DNA of 44,683 bases from Betaproteobacteria bacterium (GTDB lineage Bacteria > Pseudomonadota > Gammaproteobacteria > Burkholderiales > Usitatibacteraceae), in assembly GCA_016791265.1 (NCBI GenBank), contig JAEUMY010000011.1, positions 1 to 44,683 of the forward strand, written 5' to 3'. This document shows positions 8,302 through 16,893 of this stretch, one piece after another. The stretch's first letter is position 1. Each line of letters begins with the position of its first letter. Below the pieces are notes generated by a model, which saw only the letters and a program-made list of their open reading frames with translations, did not search any database and had not been told where the DNA came from. The translations under genes were made by a program, and so were the position numbers.

Positions 8302-9564
8302 CTACTGCGCGAGCTGGGCGGATTTTAGTTCATTGACGCGGCGCTCCGCCTGTTTGCGGTCGAACTGTGCGCCGTGGCGGGACGCGAGCCCCAGCGCCTT
8401 CCGGTAATACTCCATGGCCAACTTGCTCTGGCGCAACTGGTCCAGGCTCACGGCGAGATTGAAGGCGTAGTCCGGGTTGTCGCCGCCGAGCCGCCATGCG
8501 TCGAAGTAGGCTTGCTGCGCTTCCGTCCAGCGCGACTGGCCGGCCAGGAGATTGCCAAGCGCGTAGTGCAGCTCCGCCGATTCGATGTGACGAGTCAACA
8601 ACGCGCGCAGGTCAGCCTCAAGCGCCGGCGCGCTGTTCGCATCAGACAGCACCAGCAACGCCGCCAGGGCGGTGCTGTTACGCGGATCGATTTCCAGGGC
8701 CTTCCTGTACTCGCGCTGCGCTGCGACCGCTTCACCGGTACGCGCCAACGACGTGGCCAATCCCAATCGGGCGTCCAGGTTCATGCCGTCCGCCGCCACC
8801 AAGGTCCCATACAACTTTCTTGCTTCCGCATTCTTGCCAGCGCGAAGCGCGGTGTACGCCTCCGCGAGCGCCTCGGACACCTTGGGTGGATCAATGCCGC
8901 GCGCGAGTTTCAGCGCGACCGGCGCTTCCGCAGCTTTGTCGGACGAACGTAAGCTGCGCGCCAACTCCTCGCGGGCGCGATCCGCAGCCGACAGGGCGGA
9001 ACGTCCGCCCGCAACGCTCTCTGGCAATGGGACTTTGCCCAGCTTGTCCGCGGCGGCGGGCAACGAGATTGGCGCGGCGGACTTGGCGTCCTGCTTCACT
9101 TCCGGCGAAGCTACAGCCGGCGTTGGAGCATTGGCCGGCGTGGCGGGTGTGGCCGAGGTCACTGGCTTGGGCGCTGGCGCGGCGGTCAGGCGAGTGCCTG
9201 GCGAAAGCTTGTTGATCTCATTCCACACAAACCATCCGCCACCGCCCACCGCTACGATTACGACGGCGATCGCCGGCAGAATCCACACTGGTTTGCCGTT
9301 GGTGTTGCTGGCTATCGCAGAGGCTCGCTTGGTCGCAAAGACATTGCGCACCGCGTCCCGGTCCGCTGATTCCGCGGACTTTGATGGGGATGAGCGCGCC
9401 GGTTCCGGCATTGCCTCCAGCGTCAGTGAACTTGCGGTCAGCGAGATATCCGGACCGGCGCTTGACGATGGCGGAGCACCAGTCGGCGCTGACGCCTCCT
9501 GACTTGCTTCTGCCGACTGTTTAGCCTGTTCTGCCCGCTTCAGGGCATCCAAAAGAAGGCTCAT
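8302..9564 (-). CDS. mshN: TPR protein, MshN-like
   Basis: A 420-aa protein starting MSLLLDALKRAEQ, the N-terminal motif shared by MshN and GspB/ExeB-type proteins. It has a Ser/Ala/Pro-rich linker, a single membrane helix (about 93-114), another Ala/Pro-rich stretch, and from about 215 to 410 a set of tetratricopeptide repeats (for example AYTALRAGKNAEARKLY, EYRKALEIDPRN, ALGNLLAGQSRWTEAQQAY). A periplasmic scaffold in the pilus system is likely. The start ATG overlaps the secretin stop by 4 bases (ATGA). The TPR fold is clear; the MshN name rests on the N-terminal motif and gene order. Confidence 0.8.
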   Translation of the reverse strand: MSLLLDALKRAEQAKQSAEASQEASAPTGAPPSSSAGPDISLTASSLTLEAMPEPARSSPSKSAESADRDAVRNVFATKRASAIASNTNGKPVWILPAIAVVIVAVGGGGWFVWNEINKLSPGTRLTAAPAPKPVTSATPATPANAPTPAVASPEVKQDAKSAAPISLPAAADKLGKVPLPESVAGGRSALSAADRAREELARSLRSSDKAAEAPVALKLARGIDPPKVSEALAEAYTALRAGKNAEARKLYGTLVAADGMNLDARLGLATSLARTGEAVAAQREYRKALEIDPRNSTALAALLVLSDANSAPALEADLRALLTRHIESAELHYALGNLLAGQSRWTEAQQAYFDAWRLGGDNPDYAFNLAVSLDQLRQSKLAMEYYRKALGLASRHGAQFDRKQAERRVNELKSAQLAQ

Positions 9565-11444
9565 GGTCTCGGAGACGCGGCGTCGGGCACGACAGGATTG
9601 GGCTTCATGCTGAACGGGGGGCTGAGTTCCGGCACCAAAGGCTGGGTTTCTCTGAAGAAAGCTCCGTCAGGCAGCAGCCTCCGATAATCGGCCAAGTCGG
9701 TTTCGACATTCGCATCGCGAATCACCACGGGGCGGATGAAGATAACCAGTTCGCTTTTGGTCACCTCATCAGCGCGAAAGCTCACGGCGTCCCCAATGAT
9801 CGGCACCCTGGACAGGATGGGAATTCCGCCGCGGGACAATTTGGCCTTGTCCTTCATGAGTCCGCCCAATATCGCCGTCTGGCCGCTGGGAATGCGGAGA
9901 AACGTCTCGAATTCGCGCGTCTGAATGATGGGCACCAGATTTTGCCGCAGCAACAGCGGATTGGGGTCAATCGTCTCACCAATCTTTTCCGACACGTTGG
10001 GGCGAATGTTAAGCACGACAACATCACCTTCGCTGATCTGCGGTGTCACGCTCATCACGAAGCCGACGGGCACCACTCTTTGCTCGGTGGTGAAGTCGGT
10101 GAACGCCGGCGACGTGGGCGTCGCCTCACGACGAGTTGCGCGAACCTCGAAATAGACCTCGTTGCTCACCACCTTCAACACCGCTGTCTGGTTGTTGAGG
10201 GTCATTATCTTGGGACTCGACAAGACGCGGGTGTTCCCAAAGGTGCTCAACATCTTGATGGCCGACGAAATGCTGCCGCCGGCAGCCGCATTCGGATTGC
10301 TGTATTGCAGCGTGAAGAACTGATTCGTCAAACCCGTTCCGGGTGGCTGCAGCACCTGACGAACCGTGTATCCCAGTCCGTCCAACCCCACTGCCGACCA
10401 ATCAACGCCTGACTGATAGCCATCGGAAAGTTCGACTTCGACGACAGTGGCTTCGATCAGCACCTGGCGCTTGGCCGACCCCGTTGCAGACTCCAGGAAT
10501 TGGGCGATCTTCTCATGCTGCTTGGCCGTCGCCCTGACACTGATCGATCCGGTTTCAGGACTCACGATCACCGGGTTGGCTTCCCTCAAGTCAGCGAGCT
10601 GCTGCGTGGCGGCGGCATTGGCTTGCTGCGCGGCGGCGCTGACATTGCCCCCACTCTGAGCCGATGCGGCCGGCGTGCCGGTCGCGGCTGGCGCGGGGCT
10701 TGCGGTGGTCGATGCCGCGGTTGAGTTGGGTGTCGCCCGGGACTGTTGTGCGGCGACGCTACGAATAATCAGCTTGTCTTCTTCGACAATGATGTCGCGA
10801 ATGTTCTTTTCCAGCGTTTTCCAGAACTCGTTTCGCGCGGAATTTCGCACGGTGAGTGACGAGGAGTTGCCATCACTCGTGGACGGGCTCGACCCGCCGC
10901 TGCCTCCACTGGTGCTGCCGGTGATCAGGCTTTGCAAGCCGAAACTGCCAGTGGTCTCCCGGCTCATGTTGACGTAGTCGACCTTGTAAAACTTGAGGAA
11001 CGGGGTGTCAGGCACGATGGAAATGTTGGTACCGTCTTCTTCGACCCTGACATTGGTCATTCTTGCGATTCTGTTCAGGATCTGCCGAACAGACTGATCC
11101 ACCGCATTCAGCGTCACCTTTCCCTCGACTCCAGGGTGAATGTCGATGTTGAGCTTGGTTTCCTTGGCGATCGCGAACAGGACTTCGCGAATCGGAACTT
11201 CATTCACAACCACCGAGTATTTGAGCTCTGCCGCCTTGGGTTGCGGCGGAGGCGGCAGCGCGACTTGCTTCACCGGCGGGGGGATGGTCTGAGACGTGGC
11301 GCCTTGCGCTTTGCGGATGGACTTTTCGTCAGACGCGATGTGATTGTCAGGCTTGGCGACAGGCATCGGCCCACACCCTGCCAATGCCATCAAGGTGGCG
11401 CCGCAAATCCAGCGAATGTGTGGTGCATTGACCGGCAGGCGCAT
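9561..11444 (-). CDS. mshL: MshL-type outer-membrane secretin (lipoprotein)
   Basis: From the ATG at 11444 the product is 627 aa. A TTG nine bases upstream (11453) is an alternative start; neither has a clear ribosome site. The signal peptide ends ALAG-C, a lipobox. An STN/secretin N-terminal domain (about 75-140, EVLFAIAKETKLNIDIHPG) is followed by Ser/Gly- and Ala/Pro-rich linkers, an N1-type domain (RQVLIEATVVEVELSDGYQ) and the secretin core ending in GGIPILSRVPIIGDAVSF and ELVIFIRPVVI. It forms the outer-membrane channel for the pilus. A sigma-70-like promoter lies upstream, so this is probably the first gene of the nine-gene minus-strand operon. Confidence 0.92.
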   Translation of the reverse strand: MRLPVNAPHIRWICGATLMALAGCGPMPVAKPDNHIASDEKSIRKAQGATSQTIPPPVKQVALPPPPQPKAAELKYSVVVNEVPIREVLFAIAKETKLNIDIHPGVEGKVTLNAVDQSVRQILNRIARMTNVRVEEDGTNISIVPDTPFLKFYKVDYVNMSRETTGSFGLQSLITGSTSGGSGGSSPSTSDGNSSSLTVRNSARNEFWKTLEKNIRDIIVEEDKLIIRSVAAQQSRATPNSTAASTTASPAPAATGTPAASAQSGGNVSAAAQQANAAATQQLADLREANPVIVSPETGSISVRATAKQHEKIAQFLESATGSAKRQVLIEATVVEVELSDGYQSGVDWSAVGLDGLGYTVRQVLQPPGTGLTNQFFTLQYSNPNAAAGGSISSAIKMLSTFGNTRVLSSPKIMTLNNQTAVLKVVSNEVYFEVRATRREATPTSPAFTDFTTEQRVVPVGFVMSVTPQISEGDVVVLNIRPNVSEKIGETIDPNPLLLRQNLVPIIQTREFETFLRIPSGQTAILGGLMKDKAKLSRGGIPILSRVPIIGDAVSFRADEVTKSELVIFIRPVVIRDANVETDLADYRRLLPDGAFFRETQPLVPELSPPFSMKPNPVVPDAASPRP

Positions 11445-11519
11445 GGTGACCAAGGAATAGGATGGGCGGCTCCCTTTTCCGATGCTTCAGAAAGGGTTAG
11501 CTCTGATTCTGAAAGTAAC

Positions 11520-11548
11520 CTTATAAATACTTGTGTGAATAAAAGCAA
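11520..11548 (-). promoter_or_regulatory. Sigma-70-like promoter for the secretin operon
   Basis: On the minus strand, TTGCTT (11543-11548) and TATAAG (11520-11525) are separated by 17 bases in an unusually AT-rich patch. The -10 matches 5/6 of consensus and the -35 only 3/6. It points toward mshL, with a leader of about 70 bases. I saw no sigma-54 GG-N10-GC element here although the next cluster gene encodes a sigma-54 activator. Confidence 0.45.
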
Positions 11549-11593
11549 TCAGTTAGCGCAGCATTTCCAGGCTTGGCGCACGTAGCCGGTCTT

Positions 11594-13036
11594 TTAGCTG
11601 CCTTGCCGAGCGCGAATGTCATCGCGTATAGCCTGAAAACTGCGCGCATAGGGCCGGAATTGGCTTAATCGGGCGGGCAGTTTGCCGAGCTCAGCCTGCG
11701 CCTCGCGCCGGCTGCCGAACTCGCCGAACAGGACGCCGATGCGAGACTTCTCGCCAGCGCCCGCGGCATAAATCAGCAGGGATTCCTTCCCGAGCTGTCG
11801 CCCGGCTTCAGAGAGAAAGCTCTCGATGGCATCGCGTTCCGCTTGGTCCGCGATCATGAGCTGAATGGTCCAGCGTTCGGCCGGCGGCGCGGCGAGTTTC
11901 GTCGCGTCGGCGGCAACGCGCTGCGCCAGCCAGTCCTTGGAGACCTGTTCGGCTTTCGCCGGTTCAGCGGTGGTGGCGGTAACGCCCTGGCGGGCTTCCG
12001 GAACGGTGGGCTGCGGGGGCGTCGTGGGTGCAGCCATTGCCGGGCTGGGCGACGGCGCAGTCTGCGAAACCTGCGGCTTGGCCTCTGAGACCGGCGGCGC
12101 TGATGCCAAGGCCGGCCCATCCGGCCACATTCGCGCCATCGCAAAGCCGATCGCCGTGCCGAGCAGGAGCCCGGCTGCCGCGAACACCCACTTCTCCGAC
12201 TTTCGGCCCACTGCGGCGGCTGGGGAAACGATTTGGGTGTCGTTGATCGCCGCCCTGGCGTGATCGGCTGTGATGGTGTGAGTGCCCTCCGCATAGGCCG
12301 CGAGCAGGGTCTTGTCAGCGTAGATGTTGATGCGGCGGGTGAGGCCTTCCGATGCTTCGGCGATCAGCGCCAGCGCTTCCTTGCTGAACAGGTCGGGGCC
12401 TTTGTAGCCCGCCGCGCGCAGGCGGAAGCCGAGGTAGTCCTTGATGTCGCGCGCGGGGAGCGGGAGCAGATTGAACGAATGCGTGATCCGTTCCTTTAGT
12501 TGCCGCATATTGGGCTGGGCGAGGTGATGGTCCAGCTCCGGTTGGCCAAAGAGAACGATCTGCATCAGTTTGTGCTGGCTGGTCTCGAGGTTGGAGAGCA
12601 GCCTGATTTCCTCCAGCGTCTCCATCGGCATCGCATGGGCTTCGTCGATCAGTGCCACCACTTGCTTGCCCTGCTCGTGCATCTCGATGAGCCGCGCCTG
12701 CAAGGCGCGGATCACCTTGGTGGTGTTGGAACCCTGGGTGTCGATGCCAAGATCACCCGCCACGACGGCCAGCATTTCGTCGCGCGAGAGGCTGGGCACC
12801 ACGAGATAAATCGTCTCCACCGTGTCCGGCAGCCGCTCCATGAGCACGCGGCAGAGCATGGTTTTGCCGCTGCCAACTTCCCCGACCACTTTGACGATGC
12901 CCTCGCCAGATGTGATGGCGTAGATGAGGGCTTCCAGCGTTTCGCCGCGATTCGCTCCGGCGAAGAAAAATTCCGTGTGCGGCGTGATGCGAAACGGCGC
13001 CTCACGAAAGCCGAAGTGTTCAAGGTAGATGGTCAT
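11594..13036 (-). CDS. mshM: ExeA/MshM-type AAA ATPase with C-terminal SPOR-like domain
   Basis: A 480-aa protein when started at the ATG at 13036 (MTIYLEHFGF). A longer frame exists upstream but runs into the regulator gene, and homologues begin with YxxxFGFxxxPF. Walker A is GEVGSGKT (about residues 51-58), Walker B VVALIDEAHAMP, then a typical ExeA lid region ending in RINIYADKTLLAAYAEG. A membrane helix (about 260-275, WVFAAAGLLLGTAIGFAMA), a Pro/Ala-rich linker, and a C-terminal region (about 395-465) resembling a SPOR peptidoglycan-binding domain follow. MshM/ExeA proteins help insert the secretin through the cell wall. No clear ribosome site precedes the start. Confidence 0.85.
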   Translation of the reverse strand: MTIYLEHFGFREAPFRITPHTEFFFAGANRGETLEALIYAITSGEGIVKVVGEVGSGKTMLCRVLMERLPDTVETIYLVVPSLSRDEMLAVVAGDLGIDTQGSNTTKVIRALQARLIEMHEQGKQVVALIDEAHAMPMETLEEIRLLSNLETSQHKLMQIVLFGQPELDHHLAQPNMRQLKERITHSFNLLPLPARDIKDYLGFRLRAAGYKGPDLFSKEALALIAEASEGLTRRINIYADKTLLAAYAEGTHTITADHARAAINDTQIVSPAAAVGRKSEKWVFAAAGLLLGTAIGFAMARMWPDGPALASAPPVSEAKPQVSQTAPSPSPAMAAPTTPPQPTVPEARQGVTATTAEPAKAEQVSKDWLAQRVAADATKLAAPPAERWTIQLMIADQAERDAIESFLSEAGRQLGKESLLIYAAGAGEKSRIGVLFGEFGSRREAQAELGKLPARLSQFRPYARSFQAIRDDIRARQGS

Positions 13037-13118
13037 CGGCGATGAGGTGGAAGACTTGACGGGTCGCTGATGTTGGAGGGGCGTCGCGGTGAAGTTTTGA
13101 GGCTGATCATCGAGCGCA

Positions 13119-14534
13119 TCATTCGGCGAGTTTATCACCCGGTCTGTCGGGCAAGCGACCCGAGACTTCCAGGCGGCTGTAGAGTGTGCTGCGGGAGAGC
13201 CCGAGCAGGCGTGCCGCTTTGGAAATGTTGCCTTCCGACAAGCCGAGCGCGGCATCGAGATAAGCTTGCTCTTGCTCCGCGATGGCCTTGTCCAGGCTGA
13301 AATTCGGTTCGTTGAGCAGCCTTCGCTTCGCCGCCTCGGTCGGGTCGGCGTTGATGTCGTGACTAGCGTCGGTGCCGGCTTGCGGCTCAAATTCGGCCAG
13401 GAGTTCGGTGTCACCAACATCGTAGCCCGCATGTTTGGCGACCAGCCGGATCACGATGTTCTTGAGCTCACGGATGTTGCCGGGGAATGGGTAGCTGAGC
13501 CAGGCCGCCTCGCCGTCGGCGGTGAGCCGGAACGGCGCCGCGCCGTGATGACTTGCGAACTGGGCGCGGTAGTGTTCCAAGAGTCGCAACTTGTCCTGGC
13601 CCAGCTCTCGCAGTGGCGGAACGGCGACGGCGAAGACGGACAGCCGGTGATAAAGATCGGCGCGAAAGCGCCCGGCTTTCACTTCCGCCTTGAGGTCGCG
13701 ATTGGTCGCCGCGACGATCCGCGCCCGCGACTTCCGGGTCTGAGTTTCGCCGACCCGTTGGTACTCGCCGTTCTCAAGCACGCGCAACAGCTTGGGTTGA
13801 AGGTCGATCGGCAGCTCGCCAATTTCATCCAGGAACAACGTGCCCTCGCCCGCGTCCTCGAAGTAGCCGGACTTGGCCGTGGCGGCGCCGGTGAAGGCGC
13901 CTTTGGCATGACCAAACAAGGTGGGTTCAACCAGTGTGGACGAAATGGCCGCGCAATTGAGTGCGAGAAATGGCAGTTGCGCCCGCGGGCTCAGTTGGTG
14001 CAGTGCGCTTGCCACCCGCTCCTTGCCGCTGCCGGACTCGCCTTCAATCAGCGTTGGAAAGGTTGATGCCGCATACAAGTCGATCTGGCTGCGCAATTTC
14101 AGCATGGGTGGGCTGTCACCCATCAGTAGCCGCGCATCCTGTTCGCCTGCGCTGATCTTCAGCGTCCGCTTGAGCAACCCAAGCAGCTTGTCGGGCGGCG
14201 CGGGCTTGGGCACCAGGTCCACCGCGCCCAACGCGCGCGCGCGGCGGGCGTTCGACTCCTCGTTCTGGCCGGACAGCACCAGGATGCGAATATTCGGAGC
14301 GTGGGCGAGGAGGTCGTTGATGAGGCGAAAGCCCTCGTTGGGCAACGCGGGCGTGGGCGGAAGGCCCAGGTCAATGAGCGCGAGGTCGGGCTGCACGCCA
14401 GACTGACGCAGCCAGGCCACCGCGTTGGCGCGAGTGTCGTACGCGGCGACGCGGAATTCACTCGCCAGCAGAAACTGCAGTGACTCCCGGATGAGCGGGT
14501 CATCATCCACGATGATCAGATACGGCGCTTCCAA
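13119..14534 (-). CDS. NtrC-family sigma-54-dependent response regulator
   Basis: A 471-aa three-domain regulator. The receiver has acidic D10-D12, phosphoacceptor D55 and K110, with an unusual Pro-rich insertion just after the phospho-Asp (LGLPPTPALPNEG). The AAA+ domain has Walker A GESGSGKE (165-172), the sigma-54 contact loop GAFTGA (212-217) and Walker B TLFLDEIGE. The C-terminal Fis-type helix-turn-helix is GNISKAARLLGLSRSTLYSR. Its end is 82 bases upstream of mshM, so it probably controls the pilus genes. No histidine kinase gene is in the window. It is similar in layout to the PrsR-type regulators of exopolysaccharide clusters, so another target is possible. Confidence 0.9.
   Translation of the reverse strand: MEAPYLIIVDDDPLIRESLQFLLASEFRVAAYDTRANAVAWLRQSGVQPDLALIDLGLPPTPALPNEGFRLINDLLAHAPNIRILVLSGQNEESNARRARALGAVDLVPKPAPPDKLLGLLKRTLKISAGEQDARLLMGDSPPMLKLRSQIDLYAASTFPTLIEGESGSGKERVASALHQLSPRAQLPFLALNCAAISSTLVEPTLFGHAKGAFTGAATAKSGYFEDAGEGTLFLDEIGELPIDLQPKLLRVLENGEYQRVGETQTRKSRARIVAATNRDLKAEVKAGRFRADLYHRLSVFAVAVPPLRELGQDKLRLLEHYRAQFASHHGAAPFRLTADGEAAWLSYPFPGNIRELKNIVIRLVAKHAGYDVGDTELLAEFEPQAGTDASHDINADPTEAAKRRLLNEPNFSLDKAIAEQEQAYLDAALGLSEGNISKAARLLGLSRSTLYSRLEVSGRLPDRPGDKLAE
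14286..14297. repeat. Palindrome variant (11/12)
   Basis: GCGAATATTCGG inside the receiver domain of the NtrC-type regulator (APNIRIL). Confidence 0.7.
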
Positions 14535-14550
14535 GCGTGCCCCATTTGAT

Positions 14551-14567
14551 GGCGCGAAGTCCGCGCC
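14551..14567. repeat. Small inverted repeat between divergent genes
   Basis: GGCGCG (14551-14556) and CGCGCC (14562-14567) flank a 5-base spacer in the gap between the regulator gene (minus) and mlaF (plus). It could be an operator or a short hairpin; there is only one copy and GC-rich repeats of this size can arise by chance. Confidence 0.3.
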
Positions 14568-14572
14568 AAGTG

Positions 14573-14598
14573 ATTATAGAGTGTGGGGCTGGCATCAA
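14573..14598 (-). promoter_or_regulatory. Possible promoter for the NtrC-type regulator
   Basis: A perfect TATAAT on the minus strand (14573-14578) lies 38 bases upstream of the regulator start. The best -35 candidate, TTGATG (14593-14598), is only 14 bases away, which is short. The -10 is convincing, the -35 is not. Confidence 0.35.
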
Positions 14599-14708
14599 TG
14601 CGCGCCGCACCGCTGCCAGGGAGCGGAATCCCGCTCATGCCGGCGCAGAGCGGCCGTGAGAGTCTCTGCTGTTATCATTCCCATCCTCCCGTCAAATCCT
14701 CAATCGCC

Positions 14709-15512
14709 TTGAATTCCCATCTTGTCGAGATCGATGCCGTCGACTTCGCCTACGGCAAGCGGCCCATTCTCGCGAACATCAACCTGCGCATTCCGCGCGG
14801 CAAGGTAGTGGCCATCATGGGCGGCTCAGGCTGCGGCAAGACGACGTTGCTGCGACTGATTTGCGGCCAGATTCGGCCCTCGCGCGGAGAGGTGCGGGTG
14901 GATGGGATTTCCTTGTCGGGGCTGGACACGGAAGGCTTGTACGCCCTGCGCCGGCGCATGGGCATGCTGTTTCAGTTCGGCGCGTTGTTCACCGACATGT
15001 CGGTTTATGACAACGTCGCCTTTCAGCTTCGCGAGAACACCGACCTGCCGGACGATGTCATTCATGATCTGGTGATGTTGAAACTGAACGCCGTCGGGCT
15101 GCGCGGCGTGGCGAACCTCATGCCGTCTGAGCTGTCTGGCGGCATGGCGCGGCGCGTGGCCCTGGCGCGCGCGGTGGCGCTGGACCCGATGTTGGTCATG
15201 TATGACGAACCGTTTGCCGGGCTTGATCCGATGGCGCTGGGTGTCATCGGCCAGTTGATCCGCAAGCTGAATGATGCGCTGGGCGCGACATCCATTGTCG
15301 TGACCCACGACGTACAGGAGTCGCTGCAAATTGTCGACTATGTCTATTTTGTTTCGGAGGGCAGGGTCGTGAGTGAAGGTACGCCCGACGAAATCCGGCG
15401 GTCCGACGTCCCGTTCGTGCGCCAGTTCGTGCTGGGCGAGGCGGATGGCCCTGTGCCGTTCCACTATCCGGCCAAGTCCTACGCGGCGGAGTTGGGGCTG
15501 ACCGTGCCATGA
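14709..15512 (+). CDS. mlaF: MlaF, ATPase of the Mla lipid transporter
   Basis: From a TTG at 14709 the product is 267 aa, the normal MlaF length; ATG codons farther upstream in frame (14583, 14598, 14637) would add 24-42 residues with no family resemblance, so the start is uncertain. Walker A GGSGCGKT (38-45), Q-loop region LFQFGALFTDMSV, signature LSGGMARR and Walker B LVMYDEPFAGLDP are all intact, and the H-loop is VVTHD. The LFQ-x-GALF segment is typical of MlaF. It energises phospholipid transport between inner and outer membrane. The stop overlaps the mlaE start by 4 bases (ATGA). Confidence 0.93.
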   Translation: MNSHLVEIDAVDFAYGKRPILANINLRIPRGKVVAIMGGSGCGKTTLLRLICGQIRPSRGEVRVDGISLSGLDTEGLYALRRRMGMLFQFGALFTDMSVYDNVAFQLRENTDLPDDVIHDLVMLKLNAVGLRGVANLMPSELSGGMARRVALARAVALDPMLVMYDEPFAGLDPMALGVIGQLIRKLNDALGATSIVVTHDVQESLQIVDYVYFVSEGRVVSEGTPDEIRRSDVPFVRQFVLGEADGPVPFHYPAKSYAAELGLTVP

Positions 15513-16303
15513 ACGGTTTCCTGGACATGCTGGCGCGGCTGGGCGCCCGCGCGACCAACATGGTTTGGCGCGGCGGCGTCATGGCGCGATTTTTCTTTCT
15601 CGTTCTGGTCAACTCGGGGCCGGCGTTTCGCCGCCTCCCGCTCACCGTCCGCGAAGTCTATTTCAGCGGGGTGCAGTCGCTCGTGATCATCATGGTGTCC
15701 GGGCTGTTTGTGGGCATGGTGCTGGGCCTGCAAGGTTTTCAGACGCTGCAGAACTATGGCGCTGAAGAGACACTGGGTGTCCTTGTCGCGCTTTCTCTGG
15801 TGCGCGAGCTGGGCCCGGTGGTGACGGGACTCCTTTTCGCCAGCCGGGCCGGGTCCGCCATGACCGCCGAGATTGGCCTGATGAAAGCCACGGAACAGTT
15901 GAAAGCCATGGACATCATGGCCGTCAATCCCATCGCCCGCGTGGTCGCGCCACGCTTCTGGGGTGGTGTGGTATCGATGCCGCTCCTGGCGGCGCTTTTT
16001 TCCGCGATGGGCATTTTTGGCGGCTACCTCGTAGGCGTGGTCCTGATTGGTGTCGACAGCGGTGTCTTCTGGTCGCAGATGCAGTCCAAGGTGGACTGGT
16101 ACTACGATGTGATGAATGGCGTCATCAAGAGCGTCGTGTTCGGGTTCGCGGTCTCGTGCATTTCAACCTTCGAGGGCTTCGACGCCGCACCGACGGCGGA
16201 AGGCGTCTCCCGTGCGACGACGCGCACCGTGGTGACGTCCGCGCTGACCATACTGGCGCTCGACCTGGTCTTGACGGCATTCATGCTGAAACCGATGTTG
16301 TGA
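15509..16303 (+). CDS. mlaE: MlaE, permease of the Mla lipid transporter
   Basis: A 264-aa polytopic protein of the MlaE (DUF140) family. Landmarks are REVYFSGVQSL, the membrane segment SLVIIMVSGLFVGMVLGLQG, LGPVVTGLLFASRAGSAMTAE, and MPLLAALFSAMGIFGGYLVG. The SRAGSAMTAEIGLMKATEQ stretch is a family signature (interface with MlaF). It forms the inner-membrane channel core together with the MlaD ring. Translationally coupled to mlaF by a 4-base overlap. Confidence 0.95.
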   Translation: MNGFLDMLARLGARATNMVWRGGVMARFFFLVLVNSGPAFRRLPLTVREVYFSGVQSLVIIMVSGLFVGMVLGLQGFQTLQNYGAEETLGVLVALSLVRELGPVVTGLLFASRAGSAMTAEIGLMKATEQLKAMDIMAVNPIARVVAPRFWGGVVSMPLLAALFSAMGIFGGYLVGVVLIGVDSGVFWSQMQSKVDWYYDVMNGVIKSVVFGFAVSCISTFEGFDAAPTAEGVSRATTRTVVTSALTILALDLVLTAFMLKPML

Positions 16304-16356
16304 CTTTTTTTGCTGAACCAAGTCGCCCTAGTGGCGATCCGAGGTGAGGGTTGATC

Positions 16357-16821
16357 ATGGAACGAAACAAGTACGATCTTTGGGTGGGCGTCTTTCTCTT
16401 CGCCGGATTCGCGGCCTTGCTGTTGCTCGCGCTGAAAGCGGGCAACCTGGGCGCGGAGAACATCAAGGATATCTACAAGGTCGAAGCGCGATTCGAGAAC
16501 ATCGGCGGGCTCAAAGTGCGCGCACCGGTCCGTAGCTCCGGCGTGCTGGTCGGGCGGGTGCAGGAAATCCACTTCGACAATGACAAATTCCAGGCGTCGG
16601 TCGTGCTGGCCATCGACAAGCGCTACACGTTTCCCAAGGACAGCAGCGCGTCGATTCTGACGTCCGGTCTTCTCGGCGAGCAGTTCATGGGTATCGAGGC
16701 CGGCGGCGACTCGGCGGTATTGAAGGAAGGCGACCGCATCGCGCTCACTCAATCGGCGGTGGTGCTGGAAAAACTGATCGGACAATTCCTGTTCAGCAAG
16801 GCGGCGGAGGGTGGGAAGTAG
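16357..16821 (+). CDS. mlaD: MlaD, MCE-domain periplasmic subunit
   Basis: A 154-aa protein from the ATG at 16357, preceded by GAGGTGAGGG; a TTG two codons earlier is less well placed. A single N-terminal membrane helix (about 9-28) anchors an MCE domain (about 37-115) with VEARFENIGGLKVRAPVR and the GLLGEQFMGIEAGG motif. The C-terminal helix (VVLEKLIGQFLF) probably builds the hydrophobic pore of the hexameric ring. It passes lipids between MlaE and MlaC. Length and order mlaF-E-D-C-B are standard. Confidence 0.94.
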   Translation: MERNKYDLWVGVFLFAGFAALLLLALKAGNLGAENIKDIYKVEARFENIGGLKVRAPVRSSGVLVGRVQEIHFDNDKFQASVVLAIDKRYTFPKDSSASILTSGLLGEQFMGIEAGGDSAVLKEGDRIALTQSAVVLEKLIGQFLFSKAAEGGK

Positions 16822-16860
16822 AGCGGGGACGTAGTCCTGCCGCGCCGCTCGAACGTTATT

Positions 16861-16872
16861 GCGAATATTCGC
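16861..16872. repeat. Iterated palindrome copy 4
   Basis: 12-mer with flanks T and C in the mlaD-mlaC gap. Confidence 0.95.
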
Positions 16873-16893
16873 CCAACATAGGATCTCGACATC

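Noticed and set aside
11454..11593. Sigma-54 promoter upstream of mshL
   Set aside because: Looked for GG-N10-GC on minus near GGAAATGCTGCGC; spacing is wrong, while a sigma-70-like pair is present.
13037..13432. Upstream extension of the MshM ATPase frame
   Set aside because: The extra 132 residues run into the regulator gene and resemble no ATPase; homologues start at the MTIYLEHFGF-type N-terminus.
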